DNA of 64,000 bases from JAIVJG01 sp964236735 (GCA_964236735.1 CAXSFM010000021.1:12864-76863); one strand, 5' to 3'; shown: positions 24,273-33,935, numbered from the stretch's first letter. Notes: generated by a model from the sequence alone, not told the origin. Made by a program: numbers and translations.

Positions 24273-25607
24273 TTAAGGTTTTCGACGTGTTTGCGCGAGA
24301 ATATTTTTCACTTCACCGACAAGATATAGCGAGCCGGTCACACAGATGAGTCCGCCTTGCTCTGTCTGCGCCCTCGCCAGCGCGAGCGCGTCTGCGACGG
24401 ACGGCGCGAAGGCGATTGTACTCGAACTTAAAGACACGGGCACGGCGCGGACTAACTCGTCCACTGTGGCGGAGCGCGGATTGTCTGGTTGCGTCAGTAT
24501 CAACCGCGCAGCCGCAGGGAACAGCATCTCACAGATTTCCGCGAGCGGCTTATCGCGCATCGCGCCGAAGATGAGCGTGACGGGCGCGCGCACAAACTCG
24601 TCGAGATATGCGCGGAGCGCGCGCGCGCCCGCCGCGTTGTGCGCCCCGTCGAACAGGATGCGCGGCATGTGGCTCGCATCCTGTTCGAGCCGTCCCGCGT
24701 GCGCGGCAGTCTCCAATCCTTCGATGATGTGCGCGCGCGAAATGTTGAAGCCCGCCGCGCGCAACTCTTCCGCGAGCGCGACGGCGACGGCGGCGTTCGT
24801 CAGTTGATGACGCCCGCGCAGAGACAGGCAGGCGACGATGTCTTCGCCGGTCGTTACGTCCGCGCCAATCGCCAACGTGAATCGCGCGCGCAATCTTCCT
24901 TCATCACATTCGCCCAGGATTTCGATGTTATTAACGACGTGGCGCGGCATGACCTCGCACACGCGGCAACGCTCCGAGATGACCGCTTCTGCTTCCGGCG
25001 TCTGCGGCGCGATGACGGCGGCGCGCACGCCGGGACGGATGATCGCGGCTTTTTCGGCGGCGATTTCTGCGAGCGTGCCTCCCAGATATTCCTGATGGTC
25101 ATACGCGATGGGCGTGATGGCGACGATGCTTGCGCGTGCGGCGGTCGTCGCATCGAGACGGCCTCCGAGGCCGGTTTCGAGGACGGCCAACTCAACACCA
25201 GCGTCGCGGAAATGGACGAGCGCGATGGCCGTCACCTGTTCAAAAAAAGTCGGGAGCGCGCCCGTCGCCCGCGCGATTTCTTCGGCGGCGGAGCGGACGG
25301 TGGTGGCGGCACGCGCGAAGTCCGCGCGCGAGATGTCAACGTCATTGATGCGAATGCGTTCGGTGATTGAGACGAGGTGCGGCGAGGTGTAGAGGCCGGT
25401 CTTGATCCTCGCGGCGGACGTGATGCGCGCGAGCATGGCGGCGGTCGAGCCTTTGCCGTTCGTGCCGGCGATTTGCACTGCGGCGAAGCGTCTCTGCGGT
25501 TCGTCGAGCAGCTTGAGCAGACGCTCTATATTGGCGAGTCCGAGTTTAATCGCCAGCGTCTCGTGACCGAGGCTCAGAAGATAGTTGAGCGCTTCGTCGA
25601 AATTCAT
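24273..25607 (-). CDS. folC: Bifunctional folylpolyglutamate synthase / dihydrofolate synthase
   Basis: This 444-residue Mur-ligase-family protein adds glutamate to dihydropteroate and folates in the cytoplasm. The ATP-binding loop is AGTNGKGSTAAM (about residues 46-57). The second FolC signature (SLRGRHQLTNAAVA) and the Mur-ligase C-terminal domain with ILFDGAHNAAGARAL are visible. Length and order fit FolC. Its ATG follows the accD stop by three bases, so the two are translationally linked. accD-folC adjacency is a common bacterial gene pair. Confidence 0.95.
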   Translation of the reverse strand: MNFDEALNYLLSLGHETLAIKLGLANIERLLKLLDEPQRRFAAVQIAGTNGKGSTAAMLARITSAARIKTGLYTSPHLVSITERIRINDVDISRADFARAATTVRSAAEEIARATGALPTFFEQVTAIALVHFRDAGVELAVLETGLGGRLDATTAARASIVAITPIAYDHQEYLGGTLAEIAAEKAAIIRPGVRAAVIAPQTPEAEAVISERCRVCEVMPRHVVNNIEILGECDEGRLRARFTLAIGADVTTGEDIVACLSLRGRHQLTNAAVAVALAEELRAAGFNISRAHIIEGLETAAHAGRLEQDASHMPRILFDGAHNAAGARALRAYLDEFVRAPVTLIFGAMRDKPLAEICEMLFPAAARLILTQPDNPRSATVDELVRAVPVSLSSSTIAFAPSVADALALARAQTEQGGLICVTGSLYLVGEVKNILAQTRRKP

Positions 25608-25610
25608 CGC

Positions 25611-26555
25611 TCAAGATTGATTGTTTGAGTCGTGAGGCTGCACGTCGCCTTCGCCTGTTTTAACAGCGTCAGGTGTTAAAGCCTTGAGCGAGTGGAAATG
25701 CACATCGGGGTTGTACATAAACTTGAGCGCTTTGATGATGAATTCGCGCATCTCGCGCCGGTCAACGATGGCGTCGAGCATTCCGTGTTCGAGCAGGAAT
25801 TCGGAGCGTTGAAAATCTTTCGGCAATTTCTGACGGATGGTTTGCTCGATGACGCGCGGCCCGGCGAATCCGATGAGCGCCTTCGGCTCAGCGATGTTGA
25901 TGTCGCCGAGCATGGCGAAACTCGCCGTCACGCCGCCGGTGGTCGGGTCGGTCAAAACGGAGATGTAAGGCAGGCGCGCTTCGTCGAGCATGGCGAGCGC
26001 GGCGGCGACTTTCGCCATTTGCATCAGAGAGAGCGTGCCCTCCTGCATCCGCGCGCCACCTGATTGGCTGACGACGACGACGGGCGCGTGCTCGCTGATG
26101 GCGCGCTCGATGAGTCTGGTGATTTTCTCGCCCACTGCGACGCCCATCGAGCCGCCGAGAAAAGTAAAATCCATCGCCGCGATGAACGTCACCTGGCCGC
26201 CCACCGTGCCGCGCGCGTTGATGATGGCTTCGGGCAGCCCCGTCGCGCGCCGCGCATCTTCGAGTCGCTGCTTGTATGGCTTGGTGTCAACGAATTCGAG
26301 CGGGTCGGTGGAGACGACTTCGCCGTCGAGTTCCTCATAGACGCTATCATCGAAGAGCAGGGCGAGACGCGCGCGCGCGCCAATGCGAAAATGATGTGTG
26401 CAATGCGGACAGACTTGTAGAGATTCTTCCAGTTCGCGTTTGTAGAGCGCGGCGTCGCAGGTGGGACACTTCTCGAAGACGCCTTCGGTCTTGACGCGCC
26501 GCTCGTCCGCCGGGACGGACTCGATTCGTTGTGTCTTGCGATTGAACCAGGGCAT
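25611..26555 (-). CDS. accD: Acetyl-CoA carboxylase carboxyltransferase subunit beta
   Basis: This 314-residue protein is the beta half of the carboxyltransferase that makes malonyl-CoA for fatty acid synthesis, acting with AccA. The N-terminal zinc ribbon has CPTC and CPHC (about residues 29-54). The carboxyltransferase core has GTVGGQVTFIAAMDF, the oxyanion-hole region SQSGGARMQEG and TDPTTGGVTASFAMLGD. The C-terminal 30 residues are polar and variable. No other acc subunit is in the window. It heads the accD-folC pair. Confidence 0.96.
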   Translation of the reverse strand: MPWFNRKTQRIESVPADERRVKTEGVFEKCPTCDAALYKRELEESLQVCPHCTHHFRIGARARLALLFDDSVYEELDGEVVSTDPLEFVDTKPYKQRLEDARRATGLPEAIINARGTVGGQVTFIAAMDFTFLGGSMGVAVGEKITRLIERAISEHAPVVVVSQSGGARMQEGTLSLMQMAKVAAALAMLDEARLPYISVLTDPTTGGVTASFAMLGDINIAEPKALIGFAGPRVIEQTIRQKLPKDFQRSEFLLEHGMLDAIVDRREMREFIIKALKFMYNPDVHFHSLKALTPDAVKTGEGDVQPHDSNNQS

Positions 26556-26585
26556 GAGACTCGATCCGCTTATCGGATGTCATGT

Positions 26586-26640
26586 TCCTTAAGCAGGAAG
26601 GCAAAAGTAAAAAGGCAAAAGGCAAAAGTAAAATGCAAGA
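26586..26640. repeat. Iterated-word element, GGCAAAAGTAAAA family (single arm)
   Basis: Purine-rich words of the type GGCAAAAGTAAAAA are repeated several times upstream of accD. Unlike related copies at 39221-39405 and 63836-63951 no complementary arm follows, so this may be a half element. The same words occur at 37904-37944. Confidence 0.6.
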
Positions 26641-26781
26641 AAGATCATCATCTTCTTTGCCATGCCCTCCGCCTGAAAAATTTTACTCGCCTGCTCATGT
26701 CAGTTTGAAATTGATATGGCTGATGGGAGCGCAGGTTAACACAGGCCAGCGCGTTTGCCGAAGGTTGAGCGCGCGCGGATT

Positions 26782-27840
26782 TTAAGGTCGCGCGTCGAGC
26801 TGCCCGCTCCCGTTGTTGCGTCCGCTGCCATTCGTCCCGACGCTGTTGCCGTTAAGAGATTTACCGTTTCCGTTCAACTCACTGCCGCACTTCAATTCAA
26901 CCTCGTCAACGAGCAAGGGAAGGATGGAGCTTTCGGCTTCGTCCCAACTGCCGTAGAGCGTGCAGCCGGCGGCGTTGCGATGCCCGCCGCCCGCAAATTT
27001 TTCAGCGATGCGCGCGACGTTGACATCGCCCTTCGAGCGGAGCGAGACGCGATAGATGCCGGGCGCGCTCTCTTTGAGAAAAGCGACGGCGTCAACTTCG
27101 CCGCAACTGAGCGGGTAATTGACGAAGCCATCGGCGTCCTGATCCGACGCGCCGGCCTGCGCCTGCATGTCGAGCGTCTGGCGCAAACACGCCACGCGCC
27201 CCGAAGCATCACGCCGCACGGTGGAAAGCACCGCGCTCATCAATTCAATTTTGCTCCACGGGTAATTGCTGAAGACAGCCTGCGAAATCTTCGCCGGTTT
27301 GACGCCCGCGCGGACAAGTTCGGACGCGACTTTGAAAGTGCGCTCGGTCGTGTTCGAGAAATGGAAGCTGCCCGTGTCGGTGACGAGCGCGGTGTAGGCG
27401 CACTCTGCAATCTCGCGCGTGACGCGGACGCCGATGGCCTTGCACAGGTTATAGATCATCTCGCCGACGGCGGAAGCGGTCGAGTCAATCCAGTTGATCG
27501 TGCCGAAGAGCGCGGTCGTCGAGTGATGGTCAATGTTGACGACGAATTGTTTGTCGAGATCAATCAAATCCGGTCGCGTGATGTCGGAGCATTCGATGAC
27601 GAAGACCGCGTCGTAGGGGCGGTCAACTTTAGGTGTGACGCGCACGAGTTCCGCGCCGGGCAGTTTTTGATAAGAGTGCGGGACGGGGTCGCGCATGATG
27701 ACTTCCGGCTCTTTGTCGAGCGCGCGCAGCAACCAGTAGAGTCCGAGAGACGAGCCGAGACTGTCACCGTCAGGGCGTATGTGCGAGGTGATGGCGAAGC
27801 GACTTTTCGCCTCGATCAATTCAACGACTTGACTAAGCAT
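26782..27840 (-). CDS. nrnA: DHH/DHHA1 phosphoesterase (NrnA-like oligoribonuclease / pAp phosphatase)
   Basis: The protein has 352 residues when started at the ATG at 27840; the longer frame would translate an iterated-word element. Motifs of the DHH family are in order: RPDGDSLGS, ECSDIT, NIDHHSTT and TDTGSFHFSNT, followed by a DHHA1 domain with GGGHRNAAG. NrnA-type enzymes degrade nano-RNA and 3'-phosphoadenosine 5'-phosphate. The C-terminal tail is Asn/Gly-rich and probably disordered. It is the last gene of the rimP-nusA-infB-rbfA cluster, a conserved neighbour pair with rbfA. No Shine-Dalgarno sequence precedes the start; the iterated element ends about 11 bases upstream. Confidence 0.9.
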   Translation of the reverse strand: MLSQVVELIEAKSRFAITSHIRPDGDSLGSSLGLYWLLRALDKEPEVIMRDPVPHSYQKLPGAELVRVTPKVDRPYDAVFVIECSDITRPDLIDLDKQFVVNIDHHSTTALFGTINWIDSTASAVGEMIYNLCKAIGVRVTREIAECAYTALVTDTGSFHFSNTTERTFKVASELVRAGVKPAKISQAVFSNYPWSKIELMSAVLSTVRRDASGRVACLRQTLDMQAQAGASDQDADGFVNYPLSCGEVDAVAFLKESAPGIYRVSLRSKGDVNVARIAEKFAGGGHRNAAGCTLYGSWDEAESSILPLLVDEVELKCGSELNGNGKSLNGNSVGTNGSGRNNGSGQLDARP

Positions 27841-27851
27841 TCTTTGAAAAA

Positions 27852-27929
27852 AAGTGATGAGTGATGAGTGATGAGTGATGAGTAAAGATAGGTTCTTTCT
27901 CATCACTCATCACTTATCACTTATCACTT
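27852..27929. repeat. Iterated-word hairpin element, GTGATGA family
   Basis: AGTGATGAGTGATGAG-type words, a short spacer and the complementary CATCACTCATCACTTATCAC words form a hairpin in the gap between rbfA and nrnA. The last codons and stop of rbfA are inside the right arm. The same word family appears at 11004-11109 and 52266-52306. Confidence 0.8.
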
Positions 27930-28315
27930 GTCCTTTCCATGTCGCCCGTTTCTTCGTCGGGGGAGGGGACGGACGACCTATCTTGTTCGAGCTTGGAGAG
28001 CAAATCTTCAACGCGCGTTGCAGACTCTTCGACTGTGTCGCGCACAAAATGTATTTCCGGCGTGTGGCGCAGGCTCAAGATCGCCCCCACCTGACGGCGC
28101 ACGTAGGGCGCGGCGTGCCTGAGCGCCTTGAGCGCGGCCATGCGCTCTTCTTCAGTGCCTTCGGAGGTGACATAGACGCTCGCATCGCGCAGGTCTGCGG
28201 CGACGCGCACATCCGTCACCGTGACCATCTCGACGCGCGGGTCTTCCAGTTCGTAACCGACGATCTGGATCACTTCCTCGCGTATCAACTCCGCTAATTT
28301 TTCCGGCCTTCGCAT
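27917..28315 (-). CDS. rbfA: Ribosome-binding factor A
   Basis: This 132-residue KH-fold protein binds the 30S subunit and helps to mature the 5' end of 16S rRNA. Conserved parts are RRPEKLAELIREEVIQIV at the start, the DPRV-type motif in LEDPRVEMVTVTDV, and the final LRHTPEIHFVRDTVEE. The end of the protein (MERTSDK) is encoded by the adjoining iterated element. It is placed between infB and nrnA as in many bacteria. The ATG follows an iterated element after about six bases and has no clear Shine-Dalgarno sequence. Confidence 0.95.
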   Translation of the reverse strand: MRRPEKLAELIREEVIQIVGYELEDPRVEMVTVTDVRVAADLRDASVYVTSEGTEEERMAALKALRHAAPYVRRQVGAILSLRHTPEIHFVRDTVEESATRVEDLLSKLEQDRSSVPSPDEETGDMERTSDK

Positions 28316-28321
28316 AGGTTA

Positions 28322-28413
28322 CAAAAGCAGCGACGAGTGGCGAGTGACAAGTGACAAGCGGAAGACAAGCTCTTAACTCGTCACTCGCCATTTGTCACTC
28401 GGCACTGCTTTTA
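28322..28413. repeat. Iterated-word hairpin element, GAGTGACAAGT family
   Basis: The left arm has AGTGGCGAGTGACAAGTGAC words; the right arm has ACTCGTCACTCGCCATTTGT words; both ends carry AAAAGCAG/CTGCTTTT. The arms are complementary with a few slips. It fills the whole infB-rbfA gap and ends six bases before the rbfA start. Confidence 0.8.
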
Positions 28414-31257
28414 CAGTTCCGTCGCCGCGACCTTCTCGATGACGTAGGCCTCGATCTGGTCGCCGACCTTCATGTCGCTGAAGTTCTCAAGGCCGATGCC
28501 GCACTCGAAGCCTTCGCGAACTTCCGAGACATCATCCTTGACGCGGCGCAGCGAAGCGATGTTGCCTTCCCACGCGACGACGCCGTCACGAATGAGGCGC
28601 GCGCGCGCCTTGCGGTTGATGAGACCGTCCACGACCATGCTACCGGCAATCGCGCCGAGTTTGGGCACGCGGAAGACCATACGCACATCGGCCTTGCCGA
28701 TGATGCGCTCGGACTCGATGGCTTCGAGCATCCCGATCATGGCCGCGCGGATTTCCTCTTCGACCTTGTAGATAATCGAGTGGAGGCGGATGTCAACGTG
28801 CTCCTGTTTGGAGAGTTCGGCGGCGCGCGGCTCCGGCCTCACGTTGAAACCGATGATGACGACGGCGCGACCAGTCGTCTCGGCCTGTGTGGCGGAGGCG
28901 AGCAGCACGTCGGATTCCGTAATAGCGCCGACGCCGGTGCGGATGACGCGAACTTTGACGACATCGGTCGAGAGTTTCTGCAAGGTGCTCTTGAGAACTT
29001 CGACCGAGCCTTGCACGTCCGCCTTGACGATGATGACGAGTTCCTTGACTTCACGCTCGCCGAGAGCTTCGATGCCGCGCTTCGTGTTCTGCGAGAGCGA
29101 CGCCTGACGCGAAGTCATCTTGCGATGCTCGGAGATTGATTGCGCGTCGGTGATGTTCGGAACAACCTGAAACGTGTCGCCCGCCTGCGGGTCGCCGGTG
29201 AAGCCGAGGACTTCGACGGGTGTCGAAGGCTCGACTTCTTTAATCGGCTGTCCGCGATCATTGAACATCGCGCGCACTTTGCCATACGCCTGTCCGACGA
29301 TGAACGGGTCGCCGATGCGAAGCGTGCCCTGCTGCGCGAGCAAGGTCGCAACCATGCCCAAGCCTTTGCGTTTCTTAACTTCAAGCACGACGCCTTTGGC
29401 GCGTCTCGTCGGGCTGGCGCGCAGGTTGAGAATGTCCGTCGTGAGCAGGATGGTTTCGAGCAGCGTGTCGAGATTTTCGCGCTTTTTGGCTGAAATCGGA
29501 ACCATTTCCACATCGCCGCCCCAGTCAACGGGCTGCAAGCCGAGCGCGGCGAGTCCCTGTTTGACGCGATCTGGATTGGCGTCGGGACGGTCAATTTTGT
29601 TGATGGCGACGATGATCGGCACTTTGGCCGCGCGCGCGTGCTCGACCGCTTCAATCGTCTGCTGCATCACGCCGTCGTCCGCCGCGACGACGAGCACGAC
29701 CACGTCCGTCACCTTCGCGCCGCGCGCGCGCATCAAGGTGAAGGCTTCGTGGCCGGGCGTGTCTATGAAGACGACGCGGCGCGTCTCGCCCGGATTGTCG
29801 GGGCTTGGAACTTGAACGCTGTATGCGCCGATGTGCTGCGTGATGCCGCCCGCTTCGCCGCTCGCCACGTCGGTTGTGCGAATGGCGTCGAGCAGAGAAG
29901 TCTTGCCGTGGTCAACGTGTCCCATGACGGTGACGACGGGCGCGCGCTGGACTTCGACGTAATCCTCGACGCCTTCCTCGACGATTTTCTCGAACTCGTC
30001 TTCGGCGACTGACTCTTCAAAGTCCATGAACGAGACTTCAAAGCCGAAGCGACGCGCGAGGTCTTGCGCGACATCGCCGTCGAGCGGCTGGTTGATGGTG
30101 GCGAAGACTCCGCGTTGCAGCAGCAAGGCCACGATGTCTTTCGGCTTGATGCCCAGCGATTCGGCGAAAGTCTTCACGGTCGCGCCTTCGGTCATCCGCA
30201 CGGGCTTGAGTTCGGCGGCCTCTGCCGGCATGTTGAGCGATTGCTGGATGCGGCCTTCGAGCGTGAGAGCTTTCGGCGGCACGACGAAATCGCGCTCGTT
30301 GTGGCGACCGCCGCCGCGCACGTCCGCGCCTCTGCCGTGCGCGCCGCCGCGCCCGCCACGACCGGAACGCCCGCCGGGGCGACGCGCGTCGGCGGGTGGA
30401 GTGTATGTCGTCAGCGGCGTGGCGGTCTCGCCGGGTGTGCCGCGCGGCGTCAATTCAAGATCGCGCCCGCGTCCGCCGCGCCCGCCACGATCACGCGGCG
30501 ATGGCGTTGTCGTCGGCAATGCGGCGGGAACGGGAATGCGCTGGCCGGGCTGGTGTCCGGCGGTGAGAGCGGCGGCAGTCGGCCTTAAAACTCTGACCTG
30601 ACGCGCCGGCGCTGAGGCAACTGTGCTTGACGCTTCGCCGGCAGACTGCGGCGGCGCTTGTTGCTCGCCTGTGAGCGTCGCGACGTTGGCATTGTCGCCA
30701 TTGGTTGATGCGTGCTGCGGCGACGCGCCCGCCTCGGTGTGATGGGCTGTGTCCTGCGTCGCGGTCTCGATGTGCGTTTGACCATCGGGCGACAAAGTGG
30801 CCGCCGTGCCTGCCGTCTCCGGCTGTTCGGCGCGTTGTGCGGGAGCGAGTTTTTTGACGAGACGGAAAGGCTTCGCGCCGCCTGCGACTTCCGTCTGCGT
30901 TTCGGCGTGTTGCTGCTGTGCGTCGTTCTCGTCGAATGCCGTCGCCATCGCGTCACCATTGTCTTGATAGACTTCGGGCACGAGCGCGTCGGAGGCGTCG
31001 GGCGCGTGCGCCTCTCCGTCGTGCGCCGTCTCTTCGGTGGCGCGGGCGGCCTTCTTGACGACGCGGACAGTGCGCGCGGGCGCGGCATCCTTCTTCGGGA
31101 AATAGCGATTGCGGATTTTCTCCGCCAGCTCTTTGGAAATCGAATTCGATGGGACGCTGACATCAACGCCCTCTCGACGCACCTCTTCGATGAGACGCTT
31201 CGTCTCCTGCTTCAGCTCTTTGGCGAGATCGTACAGGCGAACCTTGGACTGAGGCAT
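28411..31257 (-). CDS. infB: Translation initiation factor IF-2
   Basis: This 948-residue GTPase places initiator tRNA on the 30S subunit. The first 55 residues are an IF2_N domain (LYDLAKELKQETKRLIEE). Residues 60-400 are a long low-complexity Ala/Thr/Gly/Arg linker with a Gly-Arg-rich part. The G domain begins near residue 440 with GHVDHGKTSLLDAI, then DTPGHEAF and NKIDRPDA. The C-terminal beta-barrel domains follow. It is downstream of nusA in the standard order; the small ylxR gene often found between them is absent. An iterated element separates it from rbfA. Confidence 0.97.
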   Translation of the reverse strand: MPQSKVRLYDLAKELKQETKRLIEEVRREGVDVSVPSNSISKELAEKIRNRYFPKKDAAPARTVRVVKKAARATEETAHDGEAHAPDASDALVPEVYQDNGDAMATAFDENDAQQQHAETQTEVAGGAKPFRLVKKLAPAQRAEQPETAGTAATLSPDGQTHIETATQDTAHHTEAGASPQHASTNGDNANVATLTGEQQAPPQSAGEASSTVASAPARQVRVLRPTAAALTAGHQPGQRIPVPAALPTTTPSPRDRGGRGGRGRDLELTPRGTPGETATPLTTYTPPADARRPGGRSGRGGRGGAHGRGADVRGGGRHNERDFVVPPKALTLEGRIQQSLNMPAEAAELKPVRMTEGATVKTFAESLGIKPKDIVALLLQRGVFATINQPLDGDVAQDLARRFGFEVSFMDFEESVAEDEFEKIVEEGVEDYVEVQRAPVVTVMGHVDHGKTSLLDAIRTTDVASGEAGGITQHIGAYSVQVPSPDNPGETRRVVFIDTPGHEAFTLMRARGAKVTDVVVLVVAADDGVMQQTIEAVEHARAAKVPIIVAINKIDRPDANPDRVKQGLAALGLQPVDWGGDVEMVPISAKKRENLDTLLETILLTTDILNLRASPTRRAKGVVLEVKKRKGLGMVATLLAQQGTLRIGDPFIVGQAYGKVRAMFNDRGQPIKEVEPSTPVEVLGFTGDPQAGDTFQVVPNITDAQSISEHRKMTSRQASLSQNTKRGIEALGEREVKELVIIVKADVQGSVEVLKSTLQKLSTDVVKVRVIRTGVGAITESDVLLASATQAETTGRAVVIIGFNVRPEPRAAELSKQEHVDIRLHSIIYKVEEEIRAAMIGMLEAIESERIIGKADVRMVFRVPKLGAIAGSMVVDGLINRKARARLIRDGVVAWEGNIASLRRVKDDVSEVREGFECGIGLENFSDMKVGDQIEAYVIEKVAATEL

Positions 31258-31454
31258 GAACTCCCTTTTCGACGCTTCTTAAGAAATCACGGCGTCGCAC
31301 GCTTTCAAGTGTTAAGTGACGATTCGCACCTTAACCGCTTTGCTTGCGTGCTGTGTCGTTTGAAGCGACCGGAGCCACAAAGCAGGCGGGTCAGGGCGAA
31401 GTGCAGCCGGACGCGCGCCTCCACTTGAGACACGCGCCGCCGCGACTACTGCGG

Positions 31455-33347
31455 TTATTTCGGGTTGCCGGAAGCATTGTCGGGATGCTCACTACTACTG
31501 CTGTCAGCAACGTCTTTATCATTCGTCGTCTCGGCCTCGCCGTCTGGCGTGGGTGCGGACGAAACTTGTACTTCGGGCGCGGACGCTTCCGAATCGCCGT
31601 CGGCGGTTGGCGAGAACGACTCATCAGTCGCATCTTCCGACGCCAACTCCGCCGTCCCTTCGGGGACTTCTTCAGTGTCGGGGCGCAAGTCGCGTCCGGT
31701 CTCCTGCAAGAGCAGTTTGTCAGCCGACATCGCATCGGCCTCCGTCGAGACGGGCGTCTCATCCGGCTCGGTGCTCGCGCTGCCGGTTTCGGCTCCATCG
31801 CTTCTGTAAGGCGACAGTCCCTCGACGGCTTCATCGTAACCGGCGTTCGTGCTCTCCAGAGAAGGCTCTACTTCGCCCGCATCCGAATCAGGGTCAAATT
31901 CGGCAGAGACGGCGTGTTGCTCGACGGGCGTCGCGCTCTCTTCTACATTTTCCTGAACTTCGCCGGTCACAGGCGCGACTGCGGTTTCAGCATCGGACGC
32001 CGCCGTTGTGTTCTCTGCACCGGCTTCGCTTTCTTCAGTCGCCGACGCAGCAGTTGCTTCTGCCTCGCCCGGCTGCTCGCGGCTGGCGGCGATGACGGCC
32101 TGCGCCGAAGAGATAATTCTTTCGGCCTCGTCGAGACTGATGTCGAGGAACTCTGTCAGTTCGTCCACCGTGCAGGCGGCGAGCGCGTCAATGTCGTTGA
32201 TGCCGTGTTCGGCGAGCGCGGCGGTGTGCGCGACGGTCATGCCTTCGAGACGGTCAATCGGAACCGGCTCGCCCGACGCGATCATCGCGCCCATCTGCGC
32301 CGCCACTTCCTTCTTGATGTCTTCCTCGCTGCGGATGTCTATGTTCCAACCGACGAGCTTCGTGGCGAGGCGCACGTTCTGGCCGCGCTTGCCGATGGCG
32401 AGCGAGAGTTGATCTTCGTTGACGATGACTTCCATCTGCCGCCGCTCGATATCTGTGATGCGAACCTGGTTGACCTTCGCGGGCGACAGCGCGTTGGCGG
32501 CGAAGACCGAAGGTTCGTCCGACCATTCGATGATGTCAATTTTCTCGCCGCGCAGTTCGCGGATGATGGCCTGCACGCGCGAACCCTTCATGCCGACGCA
32601 CGCGCCGACCGGATCAACGTCGCGCTCAATGGACGAGACGGCGATTTTCGCGCGCTCGCCCGGCTCACGCACCGCCGATTTGATGACGACCGTGCCGTCG
32701 TAAATCTCAGGGACTTCCATCTCGAACAGACGCTTGAGCAGTTCCGGCGACGTGCGCGAGCCGATGACCTGCGGCCCTTTCGCTTCCTTCGACACATCGT
32801 CAATGACGACGCGGATGCGCTCGCCCTGCGTCCATTGCTCGCCGCGCGATTGCTCTTTGCGCGGCAGGATGGCTTCGACCGTGCCGAGATCAACGATCAT
32901 GTCGCCGCGCTCGAAACGCTTGACGTAGCCGTTGATTAAATCGCCGACCTTGTCTATGTACTGCTCGTAGATGTTGGCGCGCTCCGCGTCGCGGACTTTC
33001 TGAAAAAGTATCTGCTTGGCCGTCTGCGCGGCGATGCGTCCCATGTCTTCCATCGGCAGCGGCAGTTGAAGTTCGTCGCCCACTTCCACCTCGTCGCCCG
33101 CCAGTTCGCGCGCCTCTTCGAGCGACAACTCTTTGCCGGGGTTGGTGATTTCCTCGACGATGACCTTCGAGGCGAACAGCTCGAAACCGTTCTCCGAAGA
33201 CCACTCGACATCAATGTCCTCGCCGCCCTTGAACTGCTTGCGCGCGGCGGCGCGGACGGCCTCTTTCATGGCCTCGATAACGATGTCACGGTCAACGCCT
33301 TTTTCTTTGCACAGGGCGTCAATGCTTTGCGCGATGGATGCACTCAT
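31455..33347 (-). CDS. nusA: Transcription termination/antitermination factor NusA with long acidic tail
   Basis: This 630-residue protein has the NusA N-terminal domain (residues 1-125), an S1 domain (about 130-200), two KH domains with GKRGQNVRLA (about 320-335) and one helix-hairpin-helix-type repeat (about 375-425). The rest, about 205 residues, is an unusual Ser/Thr/Glu/Ala-rich acidic tail without a fold. NusA controls RNA polymerase pausing, termination and antitermination. The ATG is six bases after the iterated-word element at 33354-33430 and has no Shine-Dalgarno sequence. Confidence 0.96.
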   Translation of the reverse strand: MSASIAQSIDALCKEKGVDRDIVIEAMKEAVRAAARKQFKGGEDIDVEWSSENGFELFASKVIVEEITNPGKELSLEEARELAGDEVEVGDELQLPLPMEDMGRIAAQTAKQILFQKVRDAERANIYEQYIDKVGDLINGYVKRFERGDMIVDLGTVEAILPRKEQSRGEQWTQGERIRVVIDDVSKEAKGPQVIGSRTSPELLKRLFEMEVPEIYDGTVVIKSAVREPGERAKIAVSSIERDVDPVGACVGMKGSRVQAIIRELRGEKIDIIEWSDEPSVFAANALSPAKVNQVRITDIERRQMEVIVNEDQLSLAIGKRGQNVRLATKLVGWNIDIRSEEDIKKEVAAQMGAMIASGEPVPIDRLEGMTVAHTAALAEHGINDIDALAACTVDELTEFLDISLDEAERIISSAQAVIAASREQPGEAEATAASATEESEAGAENTTAASDAETAVAPVTGEVQENVEESATPVEQHAVSAEFDPDSDAGEVEPSLESTNAGYDEAVEGLSPYRSDGAETGSASTEPDETPVSTEADAMSADKLLLQETGRDLRPDTEEVPEGTAELASEDATDESFSPTADGDSEASAPEVQVSSAPTPDGEAETTNDKDVADSSSSEHPDNASGNPK

Positions 33348-33353
33348 AATTTT

Positions 33354-33430
33354 AGGGGCTGGAGGCTAGATATTAGAGGCTGGAGAGTCGGCTGCACGCC
33401 AGCCCCCGGTCTCTAGTTTCTAGCCTCTGC
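33354..33430. repeat. Iterated-word hairpin element, GAGGCTAGA family
   Basis: GGGGCTGGAGGCTAGATATT and a second GAGGCTGGAGAG copy face CCGGTCTCTAGTTTCTAGCC across a short spacer. It fills the rimP-nusA gap. The final codons of rimP lie in one arm, and the nusA ATG begins six bases beyond the other. Confidence 0.75.
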
Positions 33431-33935
33431 TTTTCTCTTTCTCGCGTTCTGCGGCGAGTCGAAACTCTTCGTCCACGTCAATCTCTGTGTTGGCTTTGGC
33501 GATCTCGTCGAGCGGAATCGAGACGCGCCCGTTCGTCTTGTCGTCGAAAATGACCGCGTCGCCCTCGACCGCGACGAGCCGGCCACGAAAGTTACGCTGG
33601 CCGTTAATCTTTGCGCGCGTCAATACCTTCGCCAACTGACCCGCAAATCGCACGTAGTCTTCGCGTTTGTAAAGTCCGCGTTCCAATCCGGGCGAAGACA
33701 CTTCCAAAGTATAATTTGAATGGATGAAGTCCTCCACATCGAGAATCGTCCCTAAGTGTAGGCTCATCGCCGCGCAATCCGCGTGCGTCACGCCGCCCGG
33801 CTTGTCTATAAAGATGCGCGCGACGGGCAAACGACCGACGGTCGCCATCTCAACATGCACGAGTTCAAGCCCATGCTCGACGGCCACGCGCTCCGCCACT
33901 TCGCGTATTCTTGTTTCAACCGAACTTGATTCCAA
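33420..33935 (-). CDS. rimP: Ribosome maturation factor RimP
   Basis: This 171-residue protein is required for 30S maturation. The N-terminal alpha/beta domain has VEHGLELVHVEMATVGR and IFIDKPGGVTHADC; the middle has the signature YTLEVSSPGLERGL; a C-terminal SH3-like barrel follows (VLTRAKINGQRNFRGRLV). A TTG start is used, with a weak GAGG 12 bases upstream; no ATG is available in the right place. The last residues (KSRG) come from the adjoining iterated element. It heads the rimP-nusA-infB-rbfA cluster. Confidence 0.93.
   Translation of the reverse strand: MESSSVETRIREVAERVAVEHGLELVHVEMATVGRLPVARIFIDKPGGVTHADCAAMSLHLGTILDVEDFIHSNYTLEVSSPGLERGLYKREDYVRFAGQLAKVLTRAKINGQRNFRGRLVAVEGDAVIFDDKTNGRVSIPLDEIAKANTEIDVDEEFRLAAEREKEKSRG

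Noticed and set aside
31258..31454. Search for ylxR between nusA and infB
   Set aside because: The gap of about 200 bases contains no frame with the YlxR signature, so the gene is absent here.
31344..32939. Long plus-strand open frame opposite nusA
   Set aside because: Antisense shadow of nusA; Arg-rich, no recognisable motif.
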